From Ignavibacterium sp. (GTDB lineage Bacteria > Bacteroidota > Ignavibacteria > Ignavibacteriales > Ignavibacteriaceae), in assembly GCA_032027145.1 (NCBI GenBank), contig JAVSMP010000001.1, forward strand, positions 1,826,903-1,890,902: 64,000 nt of DNA, in the 5' to 3' direction. The translations under genes and the position numbers were made by a program. The notes under the pieces were generated by a model. It saw only the letters and a program-made list of their open reading frames with translations, did not search any database and had not been told where the DNA came from. The stretch's first letter is position 1, and each line of letters starts with the position of its first letter. Shown in pieces: positions 1-9,418 of this stretch.

Positions 1-1500
1 GAACCTAACCGGAAAGTAATTGCTGTTATTGGTGATGGAGCTATGACTGGCGGGATGGCTTATGAAGCAATGAATAACTCGGGCATTCTAAAATCTGATC
101 TTATAGTTGTTCTCAACGATAATAAAATGTCTATTGCTCCAAATGTATGGCAGATATCTAATTACTTTACTGAAATGATTGCACATCCTGAATACAATAA
201 ATTTAAAGGACAGGTCTGGGATCTTACCGGAAAACTTGATCACTTTGGTGACCGGCTTAGAAAAATTGCATCACGGCTCGAAAGCGGTATTAAAGCTGTC
301 GTTACACCGGGGATGCTTTTTGAAGCACTTGGGTTCAGATACTTTGGACCAGTAAACGGACACAACTTATATCAGCTTATCAAGTTATTTGAAAAGACAA
401 AAGAACTTAAAGGACCGATTTTAATCCACACTGTTACAGAAAAAGGTAAAGGATATAAACCTGCTGAAGATCATAGCCAACAATGGCATGCTTCAACTCC
501 GTTCGATAAATTAACCGGTCAGGTGATTAAAAAAGGATCGTCAACTCCTTCTTACACAAAAATATTTGGACAGGCATTAGTAGAAGTTGTAAAATCAAAT
601 CCTAAGGTTGTTGGTATTACAGGTGCAATGCCCGATGGAACAGGTTTGGATTATCTACAGGAACATTGCCCGAAAAATTATTTTGATGTTGGAATTGCTG
701 AGGAACACGGAGTTACATTTGCTGCCGGATTAGCAACTCAGGGAATCATACCTGTGGTCGCCATTTACTCGACTTTTCTTCAAAGGGCTTTTGATCAGAT
801 AATTCATGATATTGCTCTTCAAAAACTGCATGTTGTGTTTGTTATGGATAGAGCCGGTTTGGTTGGTGCTGATGGACCTACGCATCACGGAGTTTTTGAT
901 CTTAGCTATTTGAGAATGATTCCAGGTATGGTAATAATGGCTCCAAAAGATGAAGCGGAACTTCGTAATATGCTTTATACTGCCGTTGAATATAAACAAG
1001 GACCAATTGCTTTAAGATATCCGCGTGGTTCAGCACTTGGTGTAGAAATTAAAGATGGATTTACAGCTTTAGAAATTGGTAAAGCTGAAAAACTAATTGA
1101 AGGTGATGATGTTGCACTTCTTGCATTAGGTGCAATGGTTAATTATTCATTGAAAGCTGCATCAATACTTAAAGAACAGGGAATAAATTGTGAAGTAATA
1201 AATATGAGATTTGCAAAACCCCTTGATTCAGATATGCTTGATTATGTTGCTTCTAAGTTTACTAAGATAGTTACACTCGAAGAAAACAATCTGCCCGGGG
1301 GTTTTGGAAGCGGAGTTGCAGAATACTTTATATCAAAAAATTATAAGAACGATATAAACTTTATCGGCATTCCTGATAAATTTGTTGAACACGGTACTCA
1401 GGAAGAGCTTCATCATTTGCTTGGAATAGATCCTGTTGGTATTGTTGAAAGAGTTACAGCTTTTACACGTTTAAATAAAAACCATGAGGTTCGGTTATAA
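1..1500 (+). CDS. dxs: 1-deoxy-D-xylulose-5-phosphate synthase, 5' end missing
   Basis: Makes 1-deoxy-D-xylulose 5-phosphate from pyruvate and glyceraldehyde 3-phosphate, the entry step of the MEP isoprenoid pathway, in the cytoplasm with thiamine diphosphate. The open frame runs from base 1, so the gene begins upstream of the window; the ATG at 43 is internal. About 499 residues are visible of the usual 620-640. The visible part opens with the TPP/Mg motif GDGAMTGG followed by NN, and holds the family signature DRAGLVGADGPTHHGVFD in the pyrimidine-binding domain (near residues 283-300 of the visible part), then a transketolase C-terminal domain. The stop overlaps the next gene's start by one base (TAATG), suggesting co-transcription. 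Confidence 0.97.
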   Translation, partial: EPNRKVIAVIGDGAMTGGMAYEAMNNSGILKSDLIVVLNDNKMSIAPNVWQISNYFTEMIAHPEYNKFKGQVWDLTGKLDHFGDRLRKIASRLESGIKAVVTPGMLFEALGFRYFGPVNGHNLYQLIKLFEKTKELKGPILIHTVTEKGKGYKPAEDHSQQWHASTPFDKLTGQVIKKGSSTPSYTKIFGQALVEVVKSNPKVVGITGAMPDGTGLDYLQEHCPKNYFDVGIAEEHGVTFAAGLATQGIIPVVAIYSTFLQRAFDQIIHDIALQKLHVVFVMDRAGLVGADGPTHHGVFDLSYLRMIPGMVIMAPKDEAELRNMLYTAVEYKQGPIALRYPRGSALGVEIKDGFTALEIGKAEKLIEGDDVALLALGAMVNYSLKAASILKEQGINCEVINMRFAKPLDSDMLDYVASKFTKIVTLEENNLPGGFGSGVAEYFISKNYKNDINFIGIPDKFVEHGTQEELHHLLGIDPVGIVERVTAFTRLNKNHEVRL

Positions 1501-2501
1501 TGGATAAGGTTAAAATTGGAGTTATCGGATTAGGAGGAGTTGCCCAATTAGTTCATCTTCCGAATTTGGCAAAGATGAGGAATATTGAGTTAACCGCAGT
1601 TGCTGAGACAAATAAAAGTCGTTTAAATACCATCGCTGATAAATTTAATGTAAAAAATAAATATTCAAATTACCTTGACCTGCTTGAGAAAAATAATGTT
1701 GATGCTGTAATTATAACAACTCCCACAAGTACACACACCGAAATTGCAATAGACTGTTTGAATGCTGGTAAAGATGTATTGGTTGAAAAACCGTTGGCAA
1801 GAACTTATAATGAAGCAAAAAAAATTACGGAAGCTGCAAAAAAGAATAAGAGAAAATTAATGGTAGGGATGAATCTAAGATATCGACCGGATACGATGCT
1901 GATCAGAAGTTTTTTGAATTCTGGTGAGATAGGAGACCCTTTCTACTTAAAATGCGGATGGATCAGAAAGCAAAGCAGCAGTCAAAAATGGTTTACAAAA
2001 AAAGAGGAATCCGGCGGAGGTGTAATAATTGATCTTGGAATTCATTTATTTGATTTAGCTCTTTGGCTTTTGAATTATCCGGATATATTATCAGTATCAA
2101 CCCAGAATTTTCATCATTACACAAAGAGCGTTGAAGATACATCAATAAATTGTATTAAATGTAAAGATTCTGCAGTAATCAATCTTGAAGTTAGCTGGTC
2201 ATTACCAATAGAAAGAGATTTTTTCTTTTTAGATGTTTATGGTACTAAAGGTACAGTTTCAGCAAATCCTTTCAGATTGATTAAACGGGTAGAGAATGAA
2301 TATATTAATTTGACCCCAAACCTTCCTGATAATCCAGCAAGTTTATTTAAAAAATCATATATCAATGAGTTAAAAAGTTTTGTTGGTGCAATTATCGGAT
2401 TAAATCCGATTCTCTCTTCCGGTGAAGAGGCTGTGCACAGAATGAAAGTTATTGAAGCAATGTATGAGTCAGATAACAAAAAACTTGAGATAAAACTCTG
2501 A
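1500..2501 (+). CDS. Gfo/Idh/MocA family oxidoreductase
   Basis: A 333-residue NAD(P)-dependent oxidoreductase of the Gfo/Idh/MocA family. The N-terminal Rossmann fold has the nucleotide loop GVIGLGGVAQ (residues 7-16) and the family lysine in EKPLAR (about 97-102); the C-terminal half is the alpha/beta substrate domain. The substrate is probably a sugar or polyol derivative, but nothing in the sequence fixes it. Translation is probably coupled to dxs because stop and start overlap in TAATG. Nothing else links its function to dxs. Confidence 0.9.
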   Translation: MDKVKIGVIGLGGVAQLVHLPNLAKMRNIELTAVAETNKSRLNTIADKFNVKNKYSNYLDLLEKNNVDAVIITTPTSTHTEIAIDCLNAGKDVLVEKPLARTYNEAKKITEAAKKNKRKLMVGMNLRYRPDTMLIRSFLNSGEIGDPFYLKCGWIRKQSSSQKWFTKKEESGGGVIIDLGIHLFDLALWLLNYPDILSVSTQNFHHYTKSVEDTSINCIKCKDSAVINLEVSWSLPIERDFFFLDVYGTKGTVSANPFRLIKRVENEYINLTPNLPDNPASLFKKSYINELKSFVGAIIGLNPILSSGEEAVHRMKVIEAMYESDNKKLEIKL

Positions 2502-2667
2502 ATTAAGCCGTAGAAGACTTTATTTGAAAACTTTACTGGAAAACTTATTTTTTAGTAGTTTTATGCAAAAATCTTGAAATTTTCTCAAATTAGACTGATT
2601 AAGAAATTTAAGTCACTTACCCAAAATTGGAGTGTTGCTTTTAAAAAAATTTAAATCGGCGGAAAGT

Positions 2668-2698
2668 TTGACATAAAACCATTGTTTTATTAGATTAG
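2668..2698 (+). promoter_or_regulatory. Promoter for rplU-rpmA
   Basis: TTG at 2668-2670, a 20-base spacer, then TAGATTAG at 2691-2698. This fits the Bacteroidota -33/-7 pattern TTG-N20-TAnnTTTG with one mismatch. It can also be read as a sigma70-like TTGACA-N17-TAGATT. It lies about 30 bases before the rplU start. The rest of the 227-base gap after the oxidoreductase shows nothing recognisable. Confidence 0.5.
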
Positions 2699-2728
2699 CA
2701 CGCTCAAAATAGAAATTATGAGGAAAAA

Positions 2729-3037
2729 ATGTTCGCAGTAGTAGATATTTTAGGACAACAGTTTAAAGTATCAGAAAATAATAAATATTATGTACCGCGC
2801 TTAACTCAGGAACCTGAAAGTGAAATAACATTTGATAAGGTTTTATTGTTAAGTGATGGTAAGGAAACTAAGGTTGGTAATCCGGTTGTTGAAGGTGCTA
2901 AAGTTACAGCAAAGGTTCTTGAGCATTTAAAAGATGATAAAGTTCTTGTTTTCAAAAAGAAAAGAAGAAAAGCATATCAAAAGTTGAATGGTCACAGACA
3001 ACAATTAACCAGAATAGAAGTTACCCAGATAGGATAA
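2729..3037 (+). CDS. rplU: 50S ribosomal protein L21
   Basis: Ribosomal protein L21, 102 residues, the usual length. It begins [16 protein letters not shown] and ends with the basic 23S rRNA-binding segment, including [17 protein letters not shown] and TRIEV. It is followed after 13 bases by rpmA, the normal bacterial pairing. A GAGG element sits just before the ATG. Confidence 0.98.
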   Translation: MFAVVDILGQQFKVSENNKYYVPRLTQEPESEITFDKVLLLSDGKETKVGNPVVEGAKVTAKVLEHLKDDKVLVFKKKRRKAYQKLNGHRQQLTRIEVTQIG

Positions 3038-3050
3038 AGGAGATTTAATT

Positions 3051-3308
3051 ATGGCACATAAAAAAGGTCAAGGTTCATCACGAAACGGAAGAGACAGTAA
3101 TGCACAGCGTCTTGGTGTTAAAAGATTTGGCGGTGAGAATGTGCTTGCTGGTAATATTTTAGTCAGACAAAAAGGAACAAAATTTCATCCCGGCGTTAAT
3201 GTTAAAAGAGGCGGAGACGATACTTTGTTTGCAGTTGCCGATGGAATTGTAAAGTTTGAAGTTAAACGCGGTGACAGAAAATATGTAAGTGTTTATCCCG
3301 TTAATTAA
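3051..3308 (+). CDS. rpmA: 50S ribosomal protein L27
   Basis: Ribosomal protein L27, 85 residues. It starts directly with [16 protein letters not shown], so it has the mature N-terminus that reaches the peptidyl-transferase centre and no cleavable extension of the Firmicutes type. The conserved GENV and GTKFHPG segments are present. AAGGAG lies 8-9 bases before the ATG. It is the last gene of the rplU-rpmA unit and is followed by a strong terminator. Confidence 0.98.
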   Translation: MAHKKGQGSSRNGRDSNAQRLGVKRFGGENVLAGNILVRQKGTKFHPGVNVKRGGDDTLFAVADGIVKFEVKRGDRKYVSVYPVN

Positions 3309-3330
3309 ATAAACTTTTTTTAGAAATTTA

Positions 3331-3362
3331 AAAACCCGATTCAATTGAATCGGGTTTTTTTA
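3331..3362 (+). terminator. Rho-independent terminator after rpmA
   Basis: A perfect 28-base palindrome with arms AAAACCCGATTCAA and TTGAATCGGGTTTT, followed by further T residues. The flanking A and T runs let it work in both directions. Confidence 0.9.
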
Positions 3363-3384
3363 TTAATCAAAATCATTTTTTAAA

Positions 3385-3417
3385 ACAAACCCAACCTCTT
3401 TAAGAAATTGGGTTTGT
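3385..3417 (-). terminator. Hairpin at the 3' end of the T9SS protease gene (repeat copy 1)
   Basis: Arms ACAAACCCAA and TTGGGTTTGT lie just downstream of the minus-strand stop at 3430. No long U run follows, so termination is plausible rather than clear. Closely related hairpins occur at 11429-11461 and 17966-17998, also after genes encoding a T9SS C-terminus. Confidence 0.5.
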
Positions 3418-3429
3418 GAAAGTAACATT

Positions 3430-6147
3430 TTACTTAAGCAGCATCATCTTTCTGGAAGAAATGTATTCGCCGGATTGTAATCTATAGATGTAAACACCGC
3501 TTGCCAGTTGTGATGCATTAAAGCTTACTTCATATCTGCCAGCAGTTTTTTGTTCATTAACCAATGTTGCCACTTCACTACCAAGTATATCATAAACCTT
3601 AAGTGTAACAATTCCATCTTTTGGCAGTTGGTATTTAATAGTTGTGCTTGGATTAAATGGATTCGGATAATTTTGTGCCAACTCATAAGTTGTTGGTAAT
3701 CCTTCACCTTTGAAGTTCCTTTTTATTAAATTTGATTTTTCAAGGTTAATATCATCCCGCTGGAAATCAGATATAAACAAGTTAACATCTTTACTAACAG
3801 TAGTAAATAATCTCAGAAAGTAATCTCCGCTTTCTATGCCCGAGCAATCCACAAGGTAACCGGTATTATTATATTCATCTACGTTTGATTTGTTATAAGT
3901 AATATTATCAAAGGTACCAATAACCTGATTTGTTGCCGAATTAACAAGCTCACATTTAAAGTTTACATAAAAAATGTCTGTTAATACTGAATCAGCCAGA
4001 GAAGGGTTTACAACATAATAATAATTTGAAAAAATCAGTTCACTTTGAGAGTTTAGATTAAATGATTCAGTTCTTGCAAACTCGTTTAATTCTTCCAAAC
4101 TATTAACAGGCAGCGTATCTATTCTTTCAATAAATTGGATAGTTTGACCATTTAATGACACATCTCCGATATTAAATAAAAACTCCATACCATTTTTTTC
4201 AACAACACCTGCTCTGCCGTAGCTTATATCTGCAATTTCAGTTTCGCCGATTTTTGATAAACCTCCCTGAACAAAATTATTTGTACATTTATTCAACAGG
4301 TATGGAGCGGGTGTTGAAGTATTAAAAACCATTACCTTAATGTTATCGAAACTGCTTCCGTTACTAACCATTGTTTGTATTCCGCTTGTTGATAAATTAG
4401 CAATTGTACTGTAGTTGCCATTAGAGTTTCGTTTAACAAATTTGGAATACAAACCATTACTTTCGCTCCAGGTTATTATTGAACCAGCTGAAGAATTGAT
4501 TGAATTGTTATTTGTAAAATTAACATTGTTACTAAAATTTGTAGAACCACCCCAACTGTTGTTATAACCAGCCTTAACAACGACAGCTTCTCTTTTTAAC
4601 CCGTAGTCATTTTCTTTTGCTATGATTTTTGATTGAGTGTTATTATATGCTCCCAGCCAGCTAACAAGAAGATAGGTTGGTGAGCCACTTGAAACACTTA
4701 TATTAGGATAATTGTTTTTTGTAAAACCACTGCCGTCGGATAAAATATTGATAGGATTGTACCACCAAGTAGCTGTGTTCTTAATATAAGCCTGTTTATA
4801 ATTTATTTTATTTAAGGATTCAAACACAAGATGAAAATTTTGTGGAAATACTGCAATAGACGGATTTATTGAATTGGCATCTGTCTCGGGAATTGAGTTT
4901 TCTGAGCCCCAATTCCAGTTACCCCCAATTTTCCATTTTGTTTTTTCTTTTAATCCTTCAGTGCTGTTTTTCCGATATACAACAGTTATAAAATACGCAC
5001 CAGCACCTACAATGGGTTTTGCATTACCGAAATATGAAACTGGATATTGAGCCAAGAACTGTTCCGATATATAGTGATAAATACCGGAACTTGTAGGTTG
5101 ATAATCTATTAACTTAATATATGTATTAGAAGGATTGCCGGGGGAGTATTTTTCAAAAACTATATAAACAATATTACCGTAATAAGCTATGGCAGGATTT
5201 TTAGCATCAACATCAACCCATTGTTCTTCAGCCCACTGACCATCAAAGTTTGAAGTTAAGCTGTGTGTATAGTAAACATTTCCCATAGATTCATATACCA
5301 AATGATATATCCCGTTATCTGTTCTTACCATTTTACGCTGACTGTTGCTGCTTATACCTGTTGTTGAATTAGACATAAGTTGTCCTTTTAATGTAGCGAT
5401 TGCAACAGCGTTTGGAGAGTTAAATACAATCCCGGTTTCTGCACCCGGAGATTGAATTGTAACACCTGAACCACCCCATCCAATAGGATAGAACTTTCTG
5501 TTTTGACCATTAACTGAAATTATCTGCTCATCAGGCATACCGACTTTGTAGTAGGGTTTATTAGGATTTTGTGGATCAGGTGTTTGTCCCAGGAAGACGC
5601 CTTTGTAAACATCCCCGTCGTAACTGGTTGAATAATCAGGCATAAATGGAGATGGTTGCTCTCTAAAAGGGGCACTCATACCTTGATTGCGTAAACCATA
5701 TGGTGGTTCCGTTGTATCAGCTAACCACGGGTCTTTGAATTTAATATTACCACCACTTAAAGTTGTACCCTCAAGACTGTTTTTGATTGTGATACCAGTA
5801 ATTTTGGGTATGAATCTTGAAAAAACTTGAGTTGTTGTAGCTTTGAGTGAAAGTGTATCCCAATTTCTATAACATTTATTAGAAAGATTATCTTCCCACC
5901 TGTTAAATTTTTCGTAACTCAATGGTTTAAAATCCTGAATAGAAAGGAAATGATGTTTATCCAATGACAAAGTAATTGGTTGCGCCGGAGGAACTGAATT
6001 CCATATTGAGTTATCCCAGTAGGAAGCTTGACCAAATGGTTGATTGTCATTGCCTAATTGCTTCAAATAAAATGTAACAAAAGGTTCAATAAACCCTGTT
6101 GTTATCAGGGAAAATTTCTGAGTGCTTATAGTACCTTTATGCGAGAC
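3430..6147 (-). pseudogene. 3' part of IS-interrupted S8 protease: substrate region and T9SS type A sorting domain
   Basis: This is the downstream remnant of the subtilase gene that starts at 9264. The frame is open from the IS edge; reading from it gives VSHKGTISTQKFSLITTG, the end of a subtilase domain. A TTG at 6066 could be a start, but it would give an 878-residue product without a signal peptide, so independent function is doubtful. The C-terminal 80 or so residues form a T9SS type A signal (QNYPNPFNPSTTIKYQLP, ending SSRKMMLLK). From the stop to about 4678 the DNA appears identical to 11474-12722 in the neighbouring metalloprotease gene. With the IS and one TSD copy removed, this part joins the 5' part in frame, 1476 codons plus stop. 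Confidence 0.88.
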
Positions 6148-6197
6148 TGTATTGGTTCAGCGGAAAATGGAATTTGGTGTTAATTAAATAAGGTAGA

Positions 6198-7157
6198 TTA
6201 GCTTGCATATCTAACCTCAATTCTTTTCAGTTTAGCTTCTTTAAGTTTTCGTTCTCTTACTTTCAGCTTTTCTTCAACTCTGTCAATAAGAAAATCTTCA
6301 GGTGTTAAATAAAACAACGAACTGTGAAGTCTTTTAGTATTGTAGTAATCAATATAAGATGAAATCTGTTTGCGTGCATCATCAAGATTGATTAAAGAGG
6401 TTTTCATTAAGCAGTCCTGATGAATAGTTCTATGGTATCGTTCGATCTTGCCATTACTCTGAGGATAAGCAACAGAGGTTCTTATATGCTGAAGTCCTAG
6501 AAGCTTCAGATATTCAGCAAAGTCTTTGGAAATAAACTGAGGACCATTATCTGAAATGATTCTTGGCTTTGTGCCGGGGTACTTCTCTAAAGCTCTCTGC
6601 AAGGTTAACTGAACATCAAACTGTTGCATACTTCGTCTTAGTTCGTGATGAACTATATATCGTGAGTAACCATCAATAACAGAAATAAGAAACAGAAAAG
6701 TTCCGTGATAGTTAACATACTTAATATCGGTATGCCAGTGCTGGTGAGGAGCTGTTGGCTGATCAAAGCCACCTCCTTTAGAAGATCTTTTAACTTTATT
6801 CCACCTGTTAAGTAAGCCGGCAGCTTTAAGTATTCTGTAAGTAGTAGCAGGCGAAACAGCAACAACATTATCATCAATCATCTTGTAAGTAAGGCGTCTG
6901 TAACCTTCTACGGGATGAACTTTAGCATAGACAATAATGGCTTTCTTCTCCCAGTCCAGGCACCAATGTTCCTTGGAAGTCTTTCCGTTATGGTTATTTT
7001 TTACTCCTTTCCTCTCAATCCAGGAATAATATTTACTGGAACTAATGCCTAAAAGAGGAGTGATGCCTTTAAGCGGAATATCAGTCTTGAGTCTTATGAA
7101 GTTTACAAACTCCACAACATTATCTCTTACGTCAGGTTCAACCCACTTTCTGTTCAT
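6198..7157 (-). CDS. IS3-family transposase OrfB (DDE integrase)
   Basis: Catalytic part of the IS3-type transposase, 319 residues. An HTH_21-like segment (HPVEGYRRLTYKM, about 81-93) precedes the rve integrase core. The catalytic triad is D144 (WHTDIKYV), D203 (ISDNGPQF) and E239 (NGKIERYH), the DD(35)E spacing of the family. The ATG overlaps the orfA stop (ATGA). A run of eight A residues near the end of orfA could allow a -1 frameshift that makes an OrfAB fusion, which in this family is the transposase. Confidence 0.95.
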   Translation of the reverse strand: MNRKWVEPDVRDNVVEFVNFIRLKTDIPLKGITPLLGISSSKYYSWIERKGVKNNHNGKTSKEHWCLDWEKKAIIVYAKVHPVEGYRRLTYKMIDDNVVAVSPATTYRILKAAGLLNRWNKVKRSSKGGGFDQPTAPHQHWHTDIKYVNYHGTFLFLISVIDGYSRYIVHHELRRSMQQFDVQLTLQRALEKYPGTKPRIISDNGPQFISKDFAEYLKLLGLQHIRTSVAYPQSNGKIERYHRTIHQDCLMKTSLINLDDARKQISSYIDYYNTKRLHSSLFYLTPEDFLIDRVEEKLKVRERKLKEAKLKRIEVRYAS

Positions 7158-7480
7158 ATCTCCCCATCTATACTTTTTTTTATTTCGATGTTTTCTTTAA
7201 GCAGAAAGGCTATCGCCTCCTCACGATCTCTTAATTTAGACTGAAGCTTTTCAATCTTTTTCTGTTCCAGGGAGGTTTGTTTCTGATTAACTGATTTACT
7301 CTGAAAAATATCTTTAGCATATTCAAAGAGTTTTTTCTTCCAGTTATAGATGTCGTTAGGGTGAACCTGGTACTTTTCAGCAAGCTGGCTGATGGGAAGA
7401 TTGTTTTCAAGAAGTTCTCTAAGGATAAGAACTTTCTGATCCGGGGAGTAATGTTTTCTTTCTCTTTTTGTTTCGGACAT
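7154..7480 (-). CDS. IS3-family transposase OrfA (helix-turn-helix)
   Basis: A 108-residue DNA-binding subunit. The helix-turn-helix is LPISQLAEKYQVHPNDIYNW (about residues 28-47), as in IS3/IS911 OrfA; the rest, with SLEQKKIEKLQSKLRDREEA, looks like a leucine-zipper coiled coil. It contains the slippery run A AAA AAA near its end (plus-strand 7174-7181). In the -1 frame after that run there is no stop before orfB. Confidence 0.92.
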   Translation of the reverse strand: MSETKRERKHYSPDQKVLILRELLENNLPISQLAEKYQVHPNDIYNWKKKLFEYAKDIFQSKSVNQKQTSLEQKKIEKLQSKLRDREEAIAFLLKENIEIKKSIDGEI

Positions 7481-7542
7481 TAGAATTTCCTTTCTATTTT
7501 TACATTACACAAAATTACGAAATTCCATTTCCTTCTGAAGCA

Positions 7543-9264
7543 TTACAAGACTACAATTGTATAGTATCCAGCGCCAGGGGATTGTAAAAATATTTGTTCA
7601 ACATTGTCCCTATTATTATCACCAGTTATTGCTGCAGAAGATGGACTTGCTGAATTTAATTTATATGGATAATAAGTTACTCCGCCTTTTATTAATCGTA
7701 CATCAAGATCTCTCATAAGTATTGGTCCACCAACCATATTAACCGGTGGTATGTCGTTCCACGTTAAAGTTATTTTTATTGGCTGAGTTCCGTCATTATA
7801 AAGATTACTTATTGTACGCGGTTGACCATTTAACAAATCCATTTCCTGAATTGTTGTCGGGTTAGTCTGATCTAGCGAAATAAGCTGTGCAGCTTTGTAA
7901 GTATTTAACAGACCCCAGCCATATTTATAGTCTGGTCCAGGATGATCACCGGATTCATCGGCAGAATGAATTAGTATAGCCTTAACAGTAGAGGAAAGCG
8001 GAACATATCCACTATGAGTATTTTTGTAATGTTGTAAAAGCAAAGCTATTGAACCAGTAACATTAGGTGCCGCCATAGAGGTACCAGACATATTACCAAA
8101 AGTTAAATTTGGTAAAGTTGAGTAGAGTTCATCCCCATTTGCAACAATATCAGGTTTAATTCTTCCGTCTTTAGTTGGTCCCCAGGAACTGAAATCTGTG
8201 TTTACTTGCTTTACGTCAGATGAATTTTGATATCCATTAAAGATATCATCAATTGCACCAACTGTAATTATATTTTTCGCCACACCATCAGGTGGCAGAC
8301 AATTAAATCCATTGGTTACTTCTCCATCCTTTGGATGATAACTTGTACTAGTAACCCAATTTTGACCATTCCAAACCCAATGTTGAGTATTCGGTTCAGG
8401 GCCTTGTCCACGATCATTGCCTGCTGCCCATACGATTGTATAATATGGAGCATTAAAAGCAATTTCATCGTAGTCAAAACTTGCTTCATTGTAATTTCCA
8501 AAATCCGGATCTTCAATATCCATATTTCCCGCCATCCAATACCAGGCATCTGAGCCCACTTTTCTTAGATCTCCCCATTCCCACCCGGTTATTGTAGCAT
8601 AAGAGTGATTTGAAAGAAGTATTCCGTTTGGAAAATTAGGATCAAGAAGTGCCGCAGCGTTTGTCATTTCAATTACATCTTCATTCCAATCTCTTGAAAT
8701 AATTATCGATTTACTTGCCATTCCTTTAGAATTAAAATTATCATCGTCAGCTACAATAGTTCCAGCAACGTGAGTAGCATGATCATCAATTGGTATGGTA
8801 TCCGGGTCAACATAGAAAACATGTTTCTGACCATAGGTCCCCTCTCTAAAAGATGTATGAAATTCATCAACAGCTCCCCCATCCCATAAACCAATATTAA
8901 TTCCACTTCCATCAAGATTAAATGGCGAAGACCAAACATCGTCCGTTGAAGTGGTTTGAGCAGCCACTCTATTAAAAGTTGTTCTATAAACAGGGCGTCC
9001 ATTTTTTATTTCTTTTAGTTCTATTGTCTTGCCATTTTTTGAACTTCTAATTAATAAATTAGGATTTTTTTTAATTAGATTATTTATTTTTTCTTTGTTT
9101 ATTTCACTTTTTTGTTTCTGTTTCTCCTTAAAAGATTTTAGAGCTAATGTGTCTGTATTACTGATTATTTGTGTTCTAACTTTTTCATCTAAATCATTTT
9201 GGGCATTAATCCTAAGTTGAACCAGACAAAACATTAATAAGAATAATAAAACTAGCTTATTCAT
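7543..9264 (-). pseudogene. 5' part of IS-interrupted S8 subtilisin-like protease
   Basis: A secreted serine protease of family S8, with residues 1-21 as signal peptide (ends LRINAQ). The catalytic triad is complete: D128 (GLWDGG), H162 (HATHVAGT) and S396 (GTSMAAPN), with oxyanion N283 (AAGNDRG). The frame runs into the IS after GYYTIVV and stops one codon later, so it ends inside the C-terminal beta domain and lacks the T9SS signal found in 3430-6147. A truncated product might still fold but would probably not be exported across the outer membrane by T9SS. GAGG precedes the start. The gene follows the lipoprotein gene on the same strand. Confidence 0.88.
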
Positions 9265-9291
9265 TTTTAAACCTCATTTTTGTATTATATT

Positions 9292-9328
9292 ATTGGACAA
9301 AAAAAAGCATAGCACTACAACTGTAGTG
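9292..9328 (-). terminator. Terminator after lipoprotein copy 1
   Basis: On the minus strand, the hairpin CACTACAGTTGTAGTG (9313-9328) is followed six bases later by a run of eight T. It lies between the lipoprotein gene and the S8 protease gene. A second hairpin (CCGTCATAGCA with TGCTATGGCGG, 9357-9385) has T-rich sequence on its plus-strand side. Confidence 0.6.
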
Positions 9329-9418
9329 TTTTTCAGAGTGCTGTTTGTCTATTATACCGTCATAGCAGCGTAATTGCTATGGCGGTTTATTTTATTGGCG
9401 GCGTATAAAACCTCGCTA

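Larger units (their letters stand above)
6144..7551 (-). mobile_element. IS3-family insertion sequence, 1400 bp, with 4-bp target duplication
   Basis: The element runs 6148-7547. Its ends are inverted repeats, TGTATTGGTTCAGCGG on the left and TGTAATGCTTCAGAAG on the right read inward, both continuing into AAATGGAATTT; they start TG as in IS3-family elements. AGAC is directly repeated on both sides (6144-6147 and 7548-7551). Two overlapping minus-strand genes, orfA and orfB, fill it. Both look intact, so the copy may be active. It lies inside a secreted S8 protease gene. Confidence 0.95.

Noticed and set aside
43-1500. dxs starting at ATG 43
   Set aside because: The frame is open from base 1 and the residues before the ATG (VIAVIGDGA) belong to the TPP-binding motif, so the gene begins outside the window.
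3430-6066. An independent 878-residue gene starting at TTG 6066
   Set aside because: No signal peptide and no ribosome-binding site, and the frame continues upstream to the IS edge with sequence matching the end of a subtilase. It is better read as the 3' part of a broken gene.
6153-7542. IS ends first placed at TGGTTCAG and TGCTTCAG
   Set aside because: No flanking duplication at those points. Moving outward by five bases gives TGTA ends on both sides and an exact AGAC duplication that restores the gene frame.
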